The notes under the pieces were generated by a model, which worked only from the letters and a program-made list of their open reading frames with translations, did no database searches and was not told the origin of the DNA. A DNA stretch of 64,000 bases from positions 1,255,695 through 1,319,694 of the forward strand of contig VZSE01011604.1 of assembly GCA_013398275.1 (NCBI GenBank), in the 5' to 3' direction. Made by a program: the position numbers and the translations under genes. Shown one piece after another: positions 1 to 13,900 of the stretch; position 1 is the stretch's first letter, and each line of letters opens with the position of its first letter. This stretch comes from Promerops cafer (lineage: Eukaryota > Chordata > Aves > Passeriformes > Nectariniidae).

Positions 1-3000
1 TAGTGGTTTTCCACTGAATTGCCCACTGGCTTCTAAGCATATTATAAAACTTAGGAATTAGCCAGCACAGTAAATCACATCAGAATTTCATTAACAATAT
101 ATATTGTTTTTTCCTTGATTCTTTCAAAACTATTCCATCTTCTGTGGGAATAAGGCAAGCACTTTTCTGCAAGGAGCACTAATCTGTGGTCTTCAGGCCT
201 CTAGAGAGTGATTCTCAGTAAGTGGTAGTGAGATTAAAAGCCTGTGGGCACAAAAATAGAGTGCAAACTGGGGTACCTTTGCTCAACAATACAGTGCAAA
301 TGCACCTTGAATTTGCATGTTAGTTGACAGTGCAAGACACTACAGGAGCAAGACACTACACTACAATATAAATCAGTGTTGCTAAGCAATAAACTTTTAT
401 TGAAGGTGATTGCTGATAGGAGACTAAGAAAGGACAACCACAATGAAATCTGAACAGCACCTATGATTTCAGGGGACATAGCATGCAGTACAAGTGTTTC
501 TGAGAGCCTCAAGTTTGAGAAACCATATCTTAAGTCATTGACCCCTCTAGAAACAAATCATCTGCTCATTGCTGTCATGATTCACTGTTAATAATCACAA
601 TAAAGACTACTGTGTGTTAATAAAGCCTATTAGAACTGGCAAGGTACCTTTCCAGACCTAGAGAGCTCATCATGGAGTTGTGGCATCCTCACAAAACCAC
701 AGCTGACAGGTAGCAGAGTGCATCTGAAGGATGCCCATTTGCCCATGACATACAGAAGGCCGGCAGTGTTTCCAGCCTGCTTGGAAATATTCTTGCCTTG
801 TCTCATGACAGTGTTTTCCACAGGTGAGCATGGTTAGTAAGTGTCCAGTTAGCCAACGTGAACCTGACTATAACCTCATGAATAATGCTGAGAAATCTCA
901 TTAGTTGTCTGGCCAGAGATTTTAACCTTGCGTTTTTCATAGTTCAGTCACAGTATTTGCCCTCTGCAGAGAATTCAGTGTGCAAGTGGCTTGTCTGCAT
1001 GGTTGTAGCCTGCTATCTGCTTAACTGAGCTTCTTTAACAGCTTAGTGATGATTTGAGAGCACAGAGAACAGGACAGAGTGCCCTGACAACAGGGCTTGG
1101 GCATTTTACAATATAAACATCAGTATTTTGGTTTTCTATCTTAAGTACATTTGGGATGTTAGCATGGATGGCTTTGGCATTTTGTTTGTTTGGTTTGGTG
1201 TTTTAACTAACTAGTGCCATTATGCTTACGTATCAATAACATAAAAATAGTAGAGTTCTCTTTTCCCACTGAAGCATACCATGCAAAGCAGCCTGATTTA
1301 GTCACAAATGAAGGAAGTGGATGATATTTAGCTGAGCACAAGCAATGTGATGTTTTCCTTAAGTGTTTTCATCATTTTAATATTATGATTCTTGGAATGG
1401 AATGAGACTAATAGCTCAATACTTGATAAATGGGGAAGAAACATTGTGAGTTTGTGGATAATGAAAGAAGAAGTCAAAAATATTGGTAGGGATAGGATTG
1501 GGTGGCTGTTCACTGAATGCTCTGTACTACTGCATTACTGTTTTCTCTGAAATTCAGTTTAACAATTCAGCAATCTTTTGATTTTGGTCAGCATGAAACT
1601 GGCAGGCAGTTTTAGCTGAAGTGGTGATGGTTAAACATATTTGAGTCCTAAAGCCTAAATGTTTATTGCCTGTATTCATGTTTTGGTTCATCTGCAGCTT
1701 CTCTTCTGGCAAATGTCATTGTGAAAAGAGCAAGGCTTCGCCATCCCTATCTAGAGTGCTGTTTTTCTACTTTGCTTTTCCAGACCAAATTTTTTTTGAA
1801 GGTGAAGCTTCTTACCCATCCTCCAGTGTGAATTGTTGGTGACATTTTGTTTGGATCACATCTCTCACGCTAAAGAGTTAAAACTATTTGTGTAGATCTG
1901 ACTGAGAGATGTGATATCGCTGTATTTTAGATTGCAGAATTTTACCTTTCCAAAATAGAACTTATCTGTGCTTTCTTGCCTTTAACCACCAAAGACTTCT
2001 GTTTTTCTGCAGCATGTGATTGAGCAGATTAGGTAAATGATTAAATAGTGTTAACTGCTCTCCCATTCATTCCTCTTTACTGATATGCAACCCAGTGGAG
2101 TTGTACAGCTTGGCAACAGCTCGTAGTGTGGTCTTTGCCACACACTGAACGTGTGGGTGGTATCTCAAAAGTCCTATGATACAGCTGTTAGTGATACAGA
2201 CCTTACAGTGCTTATTCAGGCAGTGTTTTCATTAACTGCAGCAGGCATGTACCCAAATCTTGGAATTTGGCTGCTTTTTAAAAGATTTTCTTTAGGGCTT
2301 GTCTTCTACTTTATTTTGGGAACCGACACAGGTAGATCTATGAGGCTCCCTAGCGTGGCTGTGGTTACTAAGTGTAAAGGCATTTGTAAGCTCCAGTGTT
2401 ATTCCTTGATCAGTTAAAGCCCACCTCATGTACAGGTCCATCCCTGCTTTCACTCTGAGAGAGGGCTTTCTAAAGTAGCAGTGGGGAGCACTGCATGGCC
2501 CATGCACTACAGGAGGTCAGGTTAGTATGCTTCTGGCTTCTTCTGGCCCTAAAAATGACTCTGTTGTGGAACTGGTATGTCACCTGCTCTGTACCAGATC
2601 TTGAGGGAATGCCTTAGTGACTGGAAGGAGAATTGGGCTTTTGTTGGAAGATAGTACACTCTGATTCTTCATCAAAAATGTGGGTGATGTATAAAAACAC
2701 AATTATTTGAGGATACCAGCTGCAGGCTAACAAATCATTTGGCCTTCCTGTGAGAGGGTGAGCCCTTAGTAGTTCAGCTACAGTGTGTCAGTGCAGGAGT
2801 CTGAGTCCTGGCTGGGGAGAAGCCTGTTTTCTCTTCTTTGGCAGCTATGCAATGTTTCACAAGGACCAGAGTGGCCAGGTCTCTGCGGTGTGTTGGGACA
2901 CATTTCAGCCTCTCATGAAATGGGTCATATATGGGGAAGTGCCCCTGGTAGCAAATTTTATAACAGTTATTCACTGACACATCCAAGACGGGAAAACTGC

Positions 3001-3017
3001 AGCCCAACACTTTTAAA

Positions 3018-3038
3018 TGATTGATTGACTGATTGATT
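3018..3038. repeat. Imperfect (TGAT)n microsatellite
   Basis: About five TGAT units in a row, one of them mutated to TGAC. It is short and ends at the word TTGG. Confidence 0.7.
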
Positions 3039-3866
3039 GGCTAAGTTTGTGAAAAGTTTGAAATTAGAGAGATGATATAAGGAACTACTTCCATTAAACT
3101 GTATCATCTCACCTTGACTTCTGTTTATTTTTCTTTAACTTCACCTTTGGGCAACCATGATCGTATACTTCCATCCCTGCTTCCTCTTCTACAGATGTGC
3201 TCATTCTGTTTGCTTCTGGTCTTTATTTCTCTTTCTTTTCTTCTGGCATAGAAACTTTATTTTTAAAATACATAAAGCTGTGGGGTTTCTCATCAGTAGA
3301 ATCAAATGGAAGATCAAAAATATAATTAAATAACTTTCATTTCTTTGCCAGAAACAAATTATTTTTTCTTGTCTATTCTGGGTGACTTTATCATGCCCAC
3401 AAGGAAATAATTTTCATTGTGTCTATCAGTGTGATCCTGCCTTAAAAATGGAATGATCCTTTACAAGTAATACTAAATTCCAATAAATGTTTGAAAAGAG
3501 AAAAGCATAAAATAATTACATACTATAGTAGCCATGGAATTCAGAGTAAAGACTGCTAAAACAAAGCAGCAACTTATTTAAAAAATTAGGTAGAGAACCC
3601 CAGTTGTTACCTGAGCCAGTAATATCCACCAGTAATCTAGTTGATTCCATCTTAGTGTTTGCTGAAGACTTCAGCTCTTTAGAAAGTGTCATATTTGTGT
3701 AATATAACTAATTTTACCAAAATATTGTAAAATAATATTGGAAACAAGTTTCTACAATAGTAATGCATTTTAGACCTGTAACCTGTATGAGACATTTAAA
3801 GGTTTACATTACCTGTGTAGCACGTAATTGTAATGAATTGGTATATTTAGCCTGTGATAGACAAAG

Positions 3867-5296
3867 TGTAGTGGTTTAGGTTTCCTAATTCGAAATTTCC
3901 CAGCTAATGCATCAAATAGTGTAGTAGTTTTTGTCCTGGCCAATCACAGGTGCACTCACTAGGGTGTACTTACTCATTTCTTGCTGTGAGATGGGATTAG
4001 GAGAAATGCAAAACAGGCTCAAAACTTAAAAGGGTATACAGAGAGGTTTATTGACAGTAACTAAAGGAAGAAAAAATGAGAAAAACAAACAAACAAACAA
4101 AACCCTTCAGAACCTTCCTCTCCCCACAACCTTTTTCTTCCCCACTGTCAATGTAAAGAAACAAAACTCAATATTTTCAGTCAGTTTACCACGTCTAAAA
4201 TAGTCTTTCATCAGTTCACTTGGGGAGAGAAATCCCTCTTGCAAATTGTCATGGAGACTTTCCACAAGAAAGCAAACTTCTCTTGTGATTTTCAACTCTC
4301 ACGAATAGCAGCCACCTGGGGAAACCTGCAATCGTAGAAGTCCCTCCCATTTTCACACAGCCTTCCCACAGCTGTGTGTATGGGCCATGTCAGCTTATGG
4401 GGTACCAGTTTAAAGGTGAACTATTCCAAAGCAAAGGTTCTCTTCATCTATCTTCAACTCATCTTTGTCACTGGAAGCAGAAGTCATCTCCTTTGTCTCT
4501 GGGGGCACAGAATCCTCATCACTCTTCTCTTTCACTCTCTCCCTCTATTTGTTCAAAGTTCTCACAGAATTACATAGGGGCCTTTGCTAAGAGAGCCACC
4601 TCCCCATAGTTCTTTCATGCATTACAGGGAAAAGAAAGTCTTTCTCCATAGCCTTGCAAGAGGATTTCAGCCTCAGGATCAAGGCATCTCCTCATCCTTC
4701 TCCTCTAGAATTCATCCTCTTCATCACTGACTCAGTATATCACGTTGTCTCTTTACATTCTGGCATTTCTGGTCTTTTCTCTCTCTCGGGAAGGGTCGGA
4801 GCACTGAGAGGGTTAAAATCTCACCCAGGGCCTGCAGATGGCCGCCTGACCCCGGCGGGCTCCGGGAGCTGCGGCAGGAGCCAGGATCGGCCACGCTGGG
4901 GGAAGGGCCGGGATCTCAGCTGCTTGGACACCACGGGAGCAGGGCTGGGGCTGATGGAGTCTCTTCTCCTGCCCAGCACCCACGGGGCCAGGCCAGGGCC
5001 GGCTCTGCCGGGCTGCGCGGGCTGGGCCCGGCCCTGCGGCAGGGTCGCTCAGCCCGGCCTGACCAGACCCCCCTGTTACCTCTTTTCCGGCTGGAAATCA
5101 AGAGAGCTTTTCCCGGGATTTCTTCGTTTTTAGCATGGGTGTTTGCAGAAGTGTATGAACTTTCTCACTGGTGTAACGAAGTGTCAATCCTCAAAGCTAA
5201 TTACTGATCGGTTGTTTTTGTCAGACATGGAGGAAGCTGCTAATAGCTTCCCCTGCACTACTTCCAAAAGTGCCCCCCTGGGCAAAAACCACCACA
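3867..5296. mobile_element. LTR-class retroelement, probably a solo LTR, with AAAG target duplication
   Basis: The element starts TGTAGTGGTTT and ends AAACCACCACA, an 11-bp terminal inverted repeat with one mismatch and the TG...CA ends of a retroviral LTR. It is flanked by AAAG on both sides (3863-3866 and 5297-5300), a 4-bp target duplication. The core at about 4780-5105 is very GC- and CpG-rich, unlike the surrounding intron. Orientation is uncertain: the only AATAAA placed like a poly(A) signal is on the minus strand (4047-4052), 180 bp from that strand's 3' end. No gag, pol or env reading frame is visible, so it cannot make protein. Family assignment to avian ERVL-type LTRs is from memory. 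An alternative is a longer element with a short remnant of internal sequence. Confidence 0.75.
4081..4103. repeat. (AAAC)n simple repeat
   Basis: Run of CAAA units inside the LTR-class element, preceded by an A-rich stretch. Confidence 0.8.
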
Positions 5297-6235
5297 AAAG
5301 TAAACTTGAGAATGTTCTTTGACATTTTTGTTTTGTTTTAAATTTAATTGGTTAATTTAAATGTTATGGATGGCAAAGTGAAATGGAGTTCTAGTTTACA
5401 CTGTAAGGCCTCTGGGTGAATTCGTGCCTCTTTAGTAGTTGCGGACGTTATCACGCTCTCCTGGTGTCTGTTCTCAGTCTCTCTGAGATTTGTTTGACTT
5501 CTGATTTCCATTTTCAGAATTCTTGAGGTGCCTTTATCTTGCAGCTAATCTGTTTGTATTTCCTTTACATTTGTGTTCTGTTATAATTTTTCTGAGCTGC
5601 TGCATCAGAAGCTGAAAGGATTTTACTTACAAAGAGGAAACTCAGTGTACTGTTTATTCTGATATCGTGGTTGTCTCCTTCCTAGCCAGTGATCTGAGTT
5701 TTCTTTGCTTTGTCATAAGCAACAAACAAAGAATGAAAAGGAAATGTTCTCTTAAAGATATCTCCTTCACAAGTTAGATCACTGAGCATGAATGACTTCT
5801 ATTCTGCTGTGTCTTAATGGTTTGGAATATGTGTGTGCCTCAGGGCTGGGTTTCTCACTTTGCTGTGCAAGTTGCAAGTTGCTGTGCAAGGGGAAAGGGA
5901 GCAAATGAGTGAACATACTCATCTGCATTATTTTCTTGCCTATGTGCACAGATTTCCACTCAAAAGACTATGGGAGTCCAATCACCTGAAAATCAAGAAT
6001 GTTCATTCCCATGTTTCCTGGTTTTCACCCAAGGGATGCTGTGTCTCTATTTGCTCATCACTGAGCACTCTTTATTTCTCCTAATTATGAGATGGTGTGT
6101 ACACAACTGTCACAGAAAAACTCTCTGCACCTGTTTGAGCCTTTTGACCAGACTGCAAATTGACTTGACCAGACTGTGCTAGTTGGCCATTACGTAAAAA
6201 AATGAATCTTTCCCATAGATCTGCTATGATCAGGG

Positions 6236-6360
6236 ATGGTTGAGTTTTTGTTTTGTTTTGGATTGGATTTTTCTTGGTTTTGTTGCTGGGTGGGGTTTTT
6301 AAGGTTTCTTGGTGGGTTTTTTTTTTTCCCATATTTTTCATTTTTTTCCTGCGGTTTGTG
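6236..6360. repeat. T/G-rich low-complexity stretch
   Basis: Almost only T and G on the plus strand, with TTTTG and GGTTTTT words and several runs of seven or more T. No periodic unit. Confidence 0.6.
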
Positions 6361-9300
6361 TGTGCATGTTTGTGCTTTTGTTGTTGTTCTTGCTTGTTTA
6401 AAATTAATGGTTAGAGAGAGACTTTGCGTAGAGAGGACCAGATTCTACAAACTGGTGAATTATGGAGCACTTGCCAAAGTTCTGTTGACATGCATGGAAT
6501 GAAGTCTGTTCTGTACCTGTTAAGTTGCCTTTGTTTTACAGGGCAGAGAGGATTATTTATTGGGAATGGTGGAAATGGGTAGTATTTCCCTGTTTCACTT
6601 TCAGTTTTTCTTTTTTTTCTTTGTCTGTGTGTGTGTAGACCTTATCTGAAGAAGGGCAATCTCTGCATAGCTTTGCTGTGGGCGTGAAAGTGCCAGGACC
6701 ACCGCTGCTCAAAAGAGAGATCACGTTTTTCTAGGATGGGATTGTAAAGTCCAGGTCACATCCTGTTGCTTGGTAGTTATATATTAATAAATTGTAGGTC
6801 CAAAGGGCTTGTGTTACCGTGTCTTGAAGTTCATAATCTGATGAAACTACTTTTCATTTCTCTTGCATTTCTTCTGTGCTGAACTACAGAAACATTGATC
6901 TTACTGGTCAGTGATAGCTGCAACAGTAGCAGGTCAGTTTCCTTGTTTTTTCTTTTCCATTGGCAAACCTGGTGCTTTTACTGAGAACAGTGCTGGTAGG
7001 TGATTTATGTATTCTGCCTAGTTATTTCATTACAATCTGCATTTTTTCCCATTTACAGTTGAGAATAAGTAGTTCAAGCCTCGGTAAAAGGCACTGTACA
7101 TTTGTGTACTAGAATCAGCTGCTTGTTTTCACTGTCTCTGTCTCAAGGACTGGATGGAAGTATTCATGTAACCATGAGTTAAACCTGATCATAGATTGAA
7201 GTGTTCCCACTTGTAACTTCTCCTGCAGACTAGGAGCAGGTACAGGATCTTAACAGGTATCTCAGTAGTGAGTACGGTGAAAGATGTTTGTGGAGAGAAG
7301 ATGGCTGTTGAACTAAATTTAGATTGAATTTATCTCACACTGAAGAATGGTATGCAACTTTTTTATAGTGTGCTGTGTTTATGTCATGGAAAGTACCCTT
7401 GCTTCCCATGCTTAAAACAGACTTTTAAATCACTCACTTTCTTTGTGCATTATTTAGTGGGGTAATAATAAGGCTTTTATTATGGAGTGGTTTTGTATTG
7501 TCCTTTATAGCCATTGTTGCTCTGACAGAGAAAGATGAATTCTTTTTCTCACTCACATTCAATAGTATTAACAGGCTTCTAGGCACCTTCTGACTGCAGT
7601 TGCTGGAGCCTGTCAGAAAAAGCAGCTGCTCATGTCATATCCAAGGTAGAGCTAGATCTGTGGATTTCAGTCTGCGACTCATGGAGATATGTTCTAATAC
7701 AGAGATGTTTCAGAAAATTGGCTAGAAAATGCAAATCTGTGCCACATATCACTCCACAAATGTGAACTGCAGAGGGATCTGCTTCCACTGAAATAGTTTG
7801 AGATCTGTCATTTGGAAAATGTTGAAAACCAGGAATTTCAAGCAGTCGCAGTGAGAATATGTAAGTCACTATTGTGGTAAAGTTCGTATGAGGTCACCTG
7901 AACTGTTGCTAGGTTAGAGAGACTGCAGTGGGAATGTTTTCCCTTTTCCTTTCTCTGATGTCTCTGAAGGAAACAGACCTGCCCTGTCCTTTCTGCACAA
8001 AAGAAAAGGAGGATTGTAGTATCTAAAAGGCCCTGTCTGCCTAATGCCAAAAAGAATATGCATTGTTAGATGTTATATGGAGTTAAAGTGAACATCACTG
8101 GTCAATGTATGGCTGATGCTTTTGTTGGTGATTTTCTGACACACTGTGCACGCTGCCCCCCTCTCACCCCCAGCTCAAGCAGTTTAATACAAGGTCTGTA
8201 ACTGCCAAATTGGCTGAGGAGTACTTAAAAAGTTTTAAGAAATATATTAAAAAGATAAAAATCACACTCTCATTAAGGTGTCTGACCTTGTTTGTCTGTT
8301 TCCATAGAAAACCTCAGGCAGGTTTATGTTATCACCAGGGAACAGAAAGACACCTTGTGTAGCAAAATCCCAACTTACTTTCAGCTCCTTCACTAGCTTC
8401 AAAACTCAGACTTTCTTCACTTCTTCCCTGAAGTTTCAAGGAGCTTCAGCTGATTTCAGTTTCATGATTATTTTATTACTTTATTTTATTGCTTTATTTC
8501 TTCTACCTTTGTTCATTGTGAGATATGGAATTTATAGGGTAAATCTTAATTGCAGCTAGTTCTGTCAGGCTCAGAACACTTTCCAGCTTGTTTTCTTTCT
8601 ACCCTCTTTGGTATTTTGTCAGGAGAAATGTGTTGGAATTATCTCCTACATTATAGAACAAGCTTCAAAAACAAAAAATAAAAGCTTGTTTTAAGAAACA
8701 AGTTAAACTCTATAGCTACTTCTATTGATGTAGTTGATATTTTGAAGGGCAAGAATTACATGATTTGTAAATTGATGTGAAGTTCTTAAACTGAATGATT
8801 GTAAGGCTGTGTTGCCATGAATCTGGATGTATGCAAAATTCCCATGTCTCTCACCAACTACTTACAATTAACAACTGTAGCTTAACGTAAAGGGATCTGA
8901 GGAGAAGATGAATCCCAATTTCTTTTTTTTTTCTTCAATAGACAAATGAATTAAGAGTTTGGTTCGTGGAAAGTCAAGGTAGTTAATTACTTGTCAATGC
9001 TCTGAACTTACCATCAGCTTGATGGGGAGGAGCATAGGAGCTGCAAGTTAGTGTCTGATGACTTAATGCCTCACTCAGTGTATATAGGATAAAAACTGAA
9101 TGTTCAAGGAAATTTCTGATGAAAGAAAAATTTCTCTATACTAGTAAATAAGGCAGTACCTCTCCCTGCATATCTGTAGAGAATTCTATTTGTTATGCAC
9201 ACAGGGAGGGAAAGGCAGTATCTTCATCACTGCTGATTTAAAACTGCTTTGCTGAGGTCTCACTGAAATGAGCATTTTCAGGGAAGTGTAAAGAATTTTT

Positions 9301-10723
9301 GCAAGTTGAGACGTGTCAGAGATTGTTGGTCAAATGCAAATACTGATTACAAAGTATGGAGAGTTTGGATTGCCTCTGAACACTTTTTTTTTCTTGGTTG
9401 ATTGGTTTGGTTTGGGTTTTTTTGTTAATGTGATAAAGCTATTACTTTTTTCTTCTGCCAGAAGCTTACAGTGGTAATCCAAACTCTATGTTTAGCCTTT
9501 TTTTCTGTGAGAATAGAGGTTATCTCTTATTAAAGAAGAGTTTTATTTGGTATTTCAGTTCAGTTTGGTTTTTTTTTCCCCTAAACACAGTTTTGCGCTT
9601 GGCTGATTTGACCACTAAGCTTTTCCAGCTTTTAAGGGTTAGAGTGCTTTTTCTGTACTCTTCCTTTCAGTTCATGTTGTTTGTAGGGCAAAAATAACGT
9701 GAAGAATCATAATCTCTTCCTGCACCCTAAAAACAGGCAGATTAAAAAATGCAGGCGGTAGGCCTCCATAATAATTTCTAAGTAAATATTTTACTGCTTT
9801 TTCCATCTGTTACACTAAAATCTGACTTAAACTAAGCATAAATCTAGTCGGAAGAGGTCACTGGAGTATTAATCATCCGAGTTAATCCTCTTAGACATGT
9901 GTTTGGTATAAGGCCAGCTATTCAGAACTTTAACAGCACACATATGTTGCTTATCTGTCTGGCAGTTTGCCAAAGAAGTAAACTTCAAGTCTGTGGTGGG
10001 TTTATATCTCTGTAAAGTACGCTGCTTGTTTGGTGCAAGCTGATGCAGCTTTTCTGTATATCACACATGGTGCATAGCCTGCTACTGAAGAATGAGTTCC
10101 TTTCAGGGTGCTTTTCAAAGAGCTGTAGTGTTGGTGTTGCATGGTAAGAAGTGATATCATTCACAGTTGACCTTTTCACGGTGCTTCCCTATGAAGTACG
10201 ATGAGCCAGATTTAATACTACTAACTTAGAGCAGAGGAAGAGACAATATTTCAAGTAGAGTAATACTGTGGAACCCAAATATAGCTGAATGAAACCTCAC
10301 CCTGCTTCCACTGCTGCCATTCTGACTTGGAGGAAACATTCATGTACGTGAATACAACTCTTTCTTGAGTCAGGTCTGGACTGGACCCAGCATTTCTGTT
10401 TCTCACTTCATAGGAGTATGCTTCATACTCGACAGAAAAATGATTATATCATATCCTAATTATGGAACTGATTCATCCCCTGGGGATGGAAAGCAAACAG
10501 TAGGAGTGAGTGCATCATTAAAAAATTAGCGTATTTTTAGAGAGGAGGTAAAAATAAAAGTGCAGCTCCACTGAAAAGGTTAATGATGAAGAAAAAAATT
10601 ACTTGCATTAAAGGAACTTTTTAAAACAATCTGAGATGGCCAAAAGAACGTATATTTCTTAGTAACATGTTTGGATTTTCTTGGAAGAAATTATTAATTT
10701 TCTTCTTGCCTTTCTTTCTCAAG

Positions 10724-10930
10724 GAAAAGAATGAAAGCTCGTGCTCCCCCTCCACCAAATCAACCTTCTGCAGCAAGTAGAATTCACAGTGAGCACAAGT
10801 CACCTGCAGAGACAGCTGTAATTTCTGATCAGAACATTGTAAGCATGAAGGAGAACATGATAAACAGACTGGTGGACTTCACAGTCGTTTTACCCAGTGG
10901 GGTGGAGCAGAAGTGCACAGTGCAAGGAAG
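10724..10930 (+). CDS. COBL: COBL exon (numbered 2 here): proline-rich start
   Basis: The acceptor is a T/C-rich tract ending TTTCTTTCTCAAG and the donor is AG|GTAAGC. The exon reads (x)KR-MKARAPPPP and runs to TVVLPSGVEQKCTVQG, ending with two bases of a serine codon. MKARAPPPP and the LPSG motif are COBL hallmarks; the second half opens the first ubiquitin-like stretch, completed by the next exon. The first base finishes a codon begun in an upstream exon, as in mammals where a short leader precedes this methionine. ATG 10731 also has an A at -3, so an internal start is possible. Residues are numbered from this methionine in the entries below (1-66 plus a split 67). Confidence 0.93.
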
Positions 10931-13900
10931 GTAAGCAAGCTCCCACTTTTTGAAGCCTTTTGTCCCCTATGGGATACTTGCTGATGCTGTCTTTCTGAGT
11001 TTATGGAGCTCTCTGTCATGCTTTTCTCTGCATTTTAAGCAGCTGTTGCACGCAACTCCTGAGGGCCATGTGTAAAGGACTCTCTCTTCTGGGGCAAGAA
11101 GGATTTAGCAGTTATTGTGTCCCTGTTTTCCCCATTGATCAGCACGTGTACGGATCTATCCCTTTCATGTGGTGTCACTGTGCTTAGGTTGTATCACATC
11201 TCAGTCCAGTGGGCTTGCTGCAGTGGAAGTAGGTGCTGCTGGCAAACAGTCCTGACAGTATGAATGCCTGGAGGCATGCCAGGAAGCAGGCTCAGAAGAT
11301 GGATGATTCATCGCATTCAGAGGTCCCGCCTTCACAAATACGGTGCAGTTGTGTAGACAGCAAAGCTTCTGCTCATATTTAGGAAGCTTTTATATATAAA
11401 AGTGTATTTTTTTTTTTCCATGGAAAAAGACAGGGATTTTCCGTGTCACTTACTGCGTACAATCGAGCAAATTGTATTGGAAAGGTAATTTTGAGATAAT
11501 TATCTTCACTGTGGGAGCTCTTCTTTATCCTCATTCTTTCTGTGTAAATTGTTTTGAAAGAGGGAGACATTACTTTAGGAAATAATATGGAGAAGTTTCA
11601 AAAATATAAACAATACTATGATGAAACCATAGCAAACAATGTTGTGGTTAGGAGTAGTCAAGAAACTGTAGAAGGTGTAACACCACATTCAACAGGTATG
11701 TAGGTGCCAGTTGATAAATCGGATTCTGTGTTTATTTTACAATTAATGTTTTCAGTAGCTAGTCTGCATTCCAGCAGAACTACTTTCTGGTCTGATATAT
11801 TAGTCCGTGTTGACTCTTTCCCTCATAGAGCATTTTGATGGCTGAAGAGGATGTATAAACTGGTGTTTGTTGTCTCGGACTTCTTTCTTCCCCCTACTTT
11901 TCTTGTAGAAACTAACATTCATTTATCCACTCTCGGGAGATGAGTGCAACTTGTGGGTGTCCACCCCAAAGCCAGAGTGATGCTAAAGGTTTGAAAGGAA
12001 AGCAGTGCTTATCAGAGCTCTCAGATAAGATGTGTAGTGATAGAGTTTTTATAGGGAGATTTGGACTTAATTATAGAAAAAAAAGAACAGGCCTTGTAAA
12101 TGGAACAGGGCATGAAACTCACTGGCCATTGGATCATCCGTTTCATTGGCAAATGCAAGCCTCCTGGGAGCTGACAAGAGGTTAACATTCATGCAGCATT
12201 TTCTATTGAGACATAGATAATTGCCATAAGGTTAGAAACTTTTTTCCCCCTCCAAAACAAGCAGTTCAAGAGCACTACAAAAGTGGTCTTTTACTGTGAC
12301 TTTTTGAAGAACATAAAAGCTACAGGAGCAAAGAATAAGTAGAAAGTCCCTGTACAGTAAATATTCTGTGTCTCACACAGGTGTTTATCATTATGTGTCA
12401 CATACACTGAGACTGAATGTTTTGTTTATTAGAGTCTTTAGGCCTGCAGACAAAAACCTCAAAAAAATGGCAAATATGAAACTTCACACATTTCTGTGAG
12501 GTTATTTATATCATCTGCATTAAGCATCCTAAGCAACCAGTGTTCTCTTTGTTGTCTGTGAAGGTGCTCATTTCTCTCCAGGGTCTGCATGACAGGTGTA
12601 GGCCTCTGATTTAGGTGGCAATTAAATTCCTGCTTGTGTTAATGTGCTGATCTGCACATCACTGGTGCCTAACCTAGACAGTGGCTGTTGTGCTATCTTG
12701 AAGACTTGGAGTGGAGAAGTTAGTGACATTGACAGCCAGCTGTGGGAAGTGGAAGATGATAGAAACTGAGGAAGGGGAATTAATCATCATAACAAGCTAT
12801 GAAATAAGAAAAGGATATTCTGTAATAAGCCCTGTATTACAGTGGCATCAGTCTGTGAACAGACCTCATGTGTGCTGCTGTTCTTTCTAATCACTGGAAG
12901 ATGCAATTTTCTGTAACTTAGCCCTGTTTTTTAGGTATGTGGAATAGTGAAAAATAATAATGTCAAGATTGTCTGAAACTTTTAGGGGGTGAACTGTCCT
13001 AAGTCTCCAGGTTTGGGTGAAAGCCCAGGTTTTTCCAAATTTTTGCATTGTTTTGATATTGTGATCTAAAGAGCTATGAAATACAATGATACTCAGGGGT
13101 AAACAATAAATGATGAAGTTACTGGATTTTAAAAAATGTGGTGGGGTTTTTTTGGTGTTTTGTTGGTTTTGTTTTTTTTTAGTTTGAGGCAAATGTAAGA
13201 GCCAGTGCAGGTAATGAATTATTTTCCCTGTTCATTCTCTTTATCTGTGATGGTATCATGGAAGGACATTTCAGAAAAATCTGCTGTTTATGCTGCTATA
13301 AATCTTCAGTGTTTTTGTTGCCATCATTAAAACTGTATTCTGCAAAATCTCAAATATTTGGCTGCCCTGAGGATATAGCTTTTCTGTTTCAAAAAAATTT
13401 GCAAATCTTTGCCCTGGGCATATTCATAATGAAAAATGATTCTGTAATTTCAGGAAAGCAGTTCACAGAACAATGAAGTGCACTAGATTATATTTGAAAA
13501 TATAAATATTGTAGTTAATTAGTATCACTTAAGATTATTACAAATGAACTAAAAGTAAAAATTACATCTTTCAATTTGTTCGTTGTATTTAAGCAAAACA
13601 ACACATTGTAATTTTTGTTCTCTATGTAAAAAGTTCCTGTAAATATCAGCAAGAGGGCAGAAAATTCTCATTAAATTTTCTTGAAAGACACTTTAAGAAA
13701 AAAAGATTGTGCTATTTAAAAATACTTTATTGGCATCTGGAACCTTGAAATTGTTTTAGTTATAAAAGTTAACTCAAGCTGACAGTCTCTCTAACAGTTT
13801 ATTGCCAGGGTGTAACACACAATTTGTTTGAGAATTTGGAAATATGTAGTGCAGATTTTAGTATAAAGTTGAGTCCTTAGGGAGTGTGTGCAGCAATAGA

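Larger units (their letters stand above)
1..10723 (+). other. COBL: Intron upstream of the first visible COBL exon
   Basis: No supported exon is seen here on either strand. Open frames are short and lack coding character. The region holds a 1.43-kb LTR element (3867-5296), a short imperfect TGAT repeat (3018-3038), an AAAC-type run (4081-4103) and T/G-rich low-complexity sequence near 6236-6360. It should be intron 1, because mammalian COBL has a short upstream exon coding for the residues before MKARAPPPP; that exon was not found here. The 3' end has a polypyrimidine tract and the acceptor AG at 10722-10723. Confidence 0.75.

Noticed and set aside
4780..5105. CpG-rich stretch as a host CpG-island promoter for COBL exon 1
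   Set aside because: It is bounded by the LTR ends and no COBL leader exon follows with a matching donor, so the composition belongs to the element.
4654..5133. 159-codon plus-strand open frame with a GC-rich second half
   Set aside because: It lies wholly inside the LTR-class element, and its length comes from the CpG-rich core where stop codons are rare. No domain, and neighbouring frames are open too.
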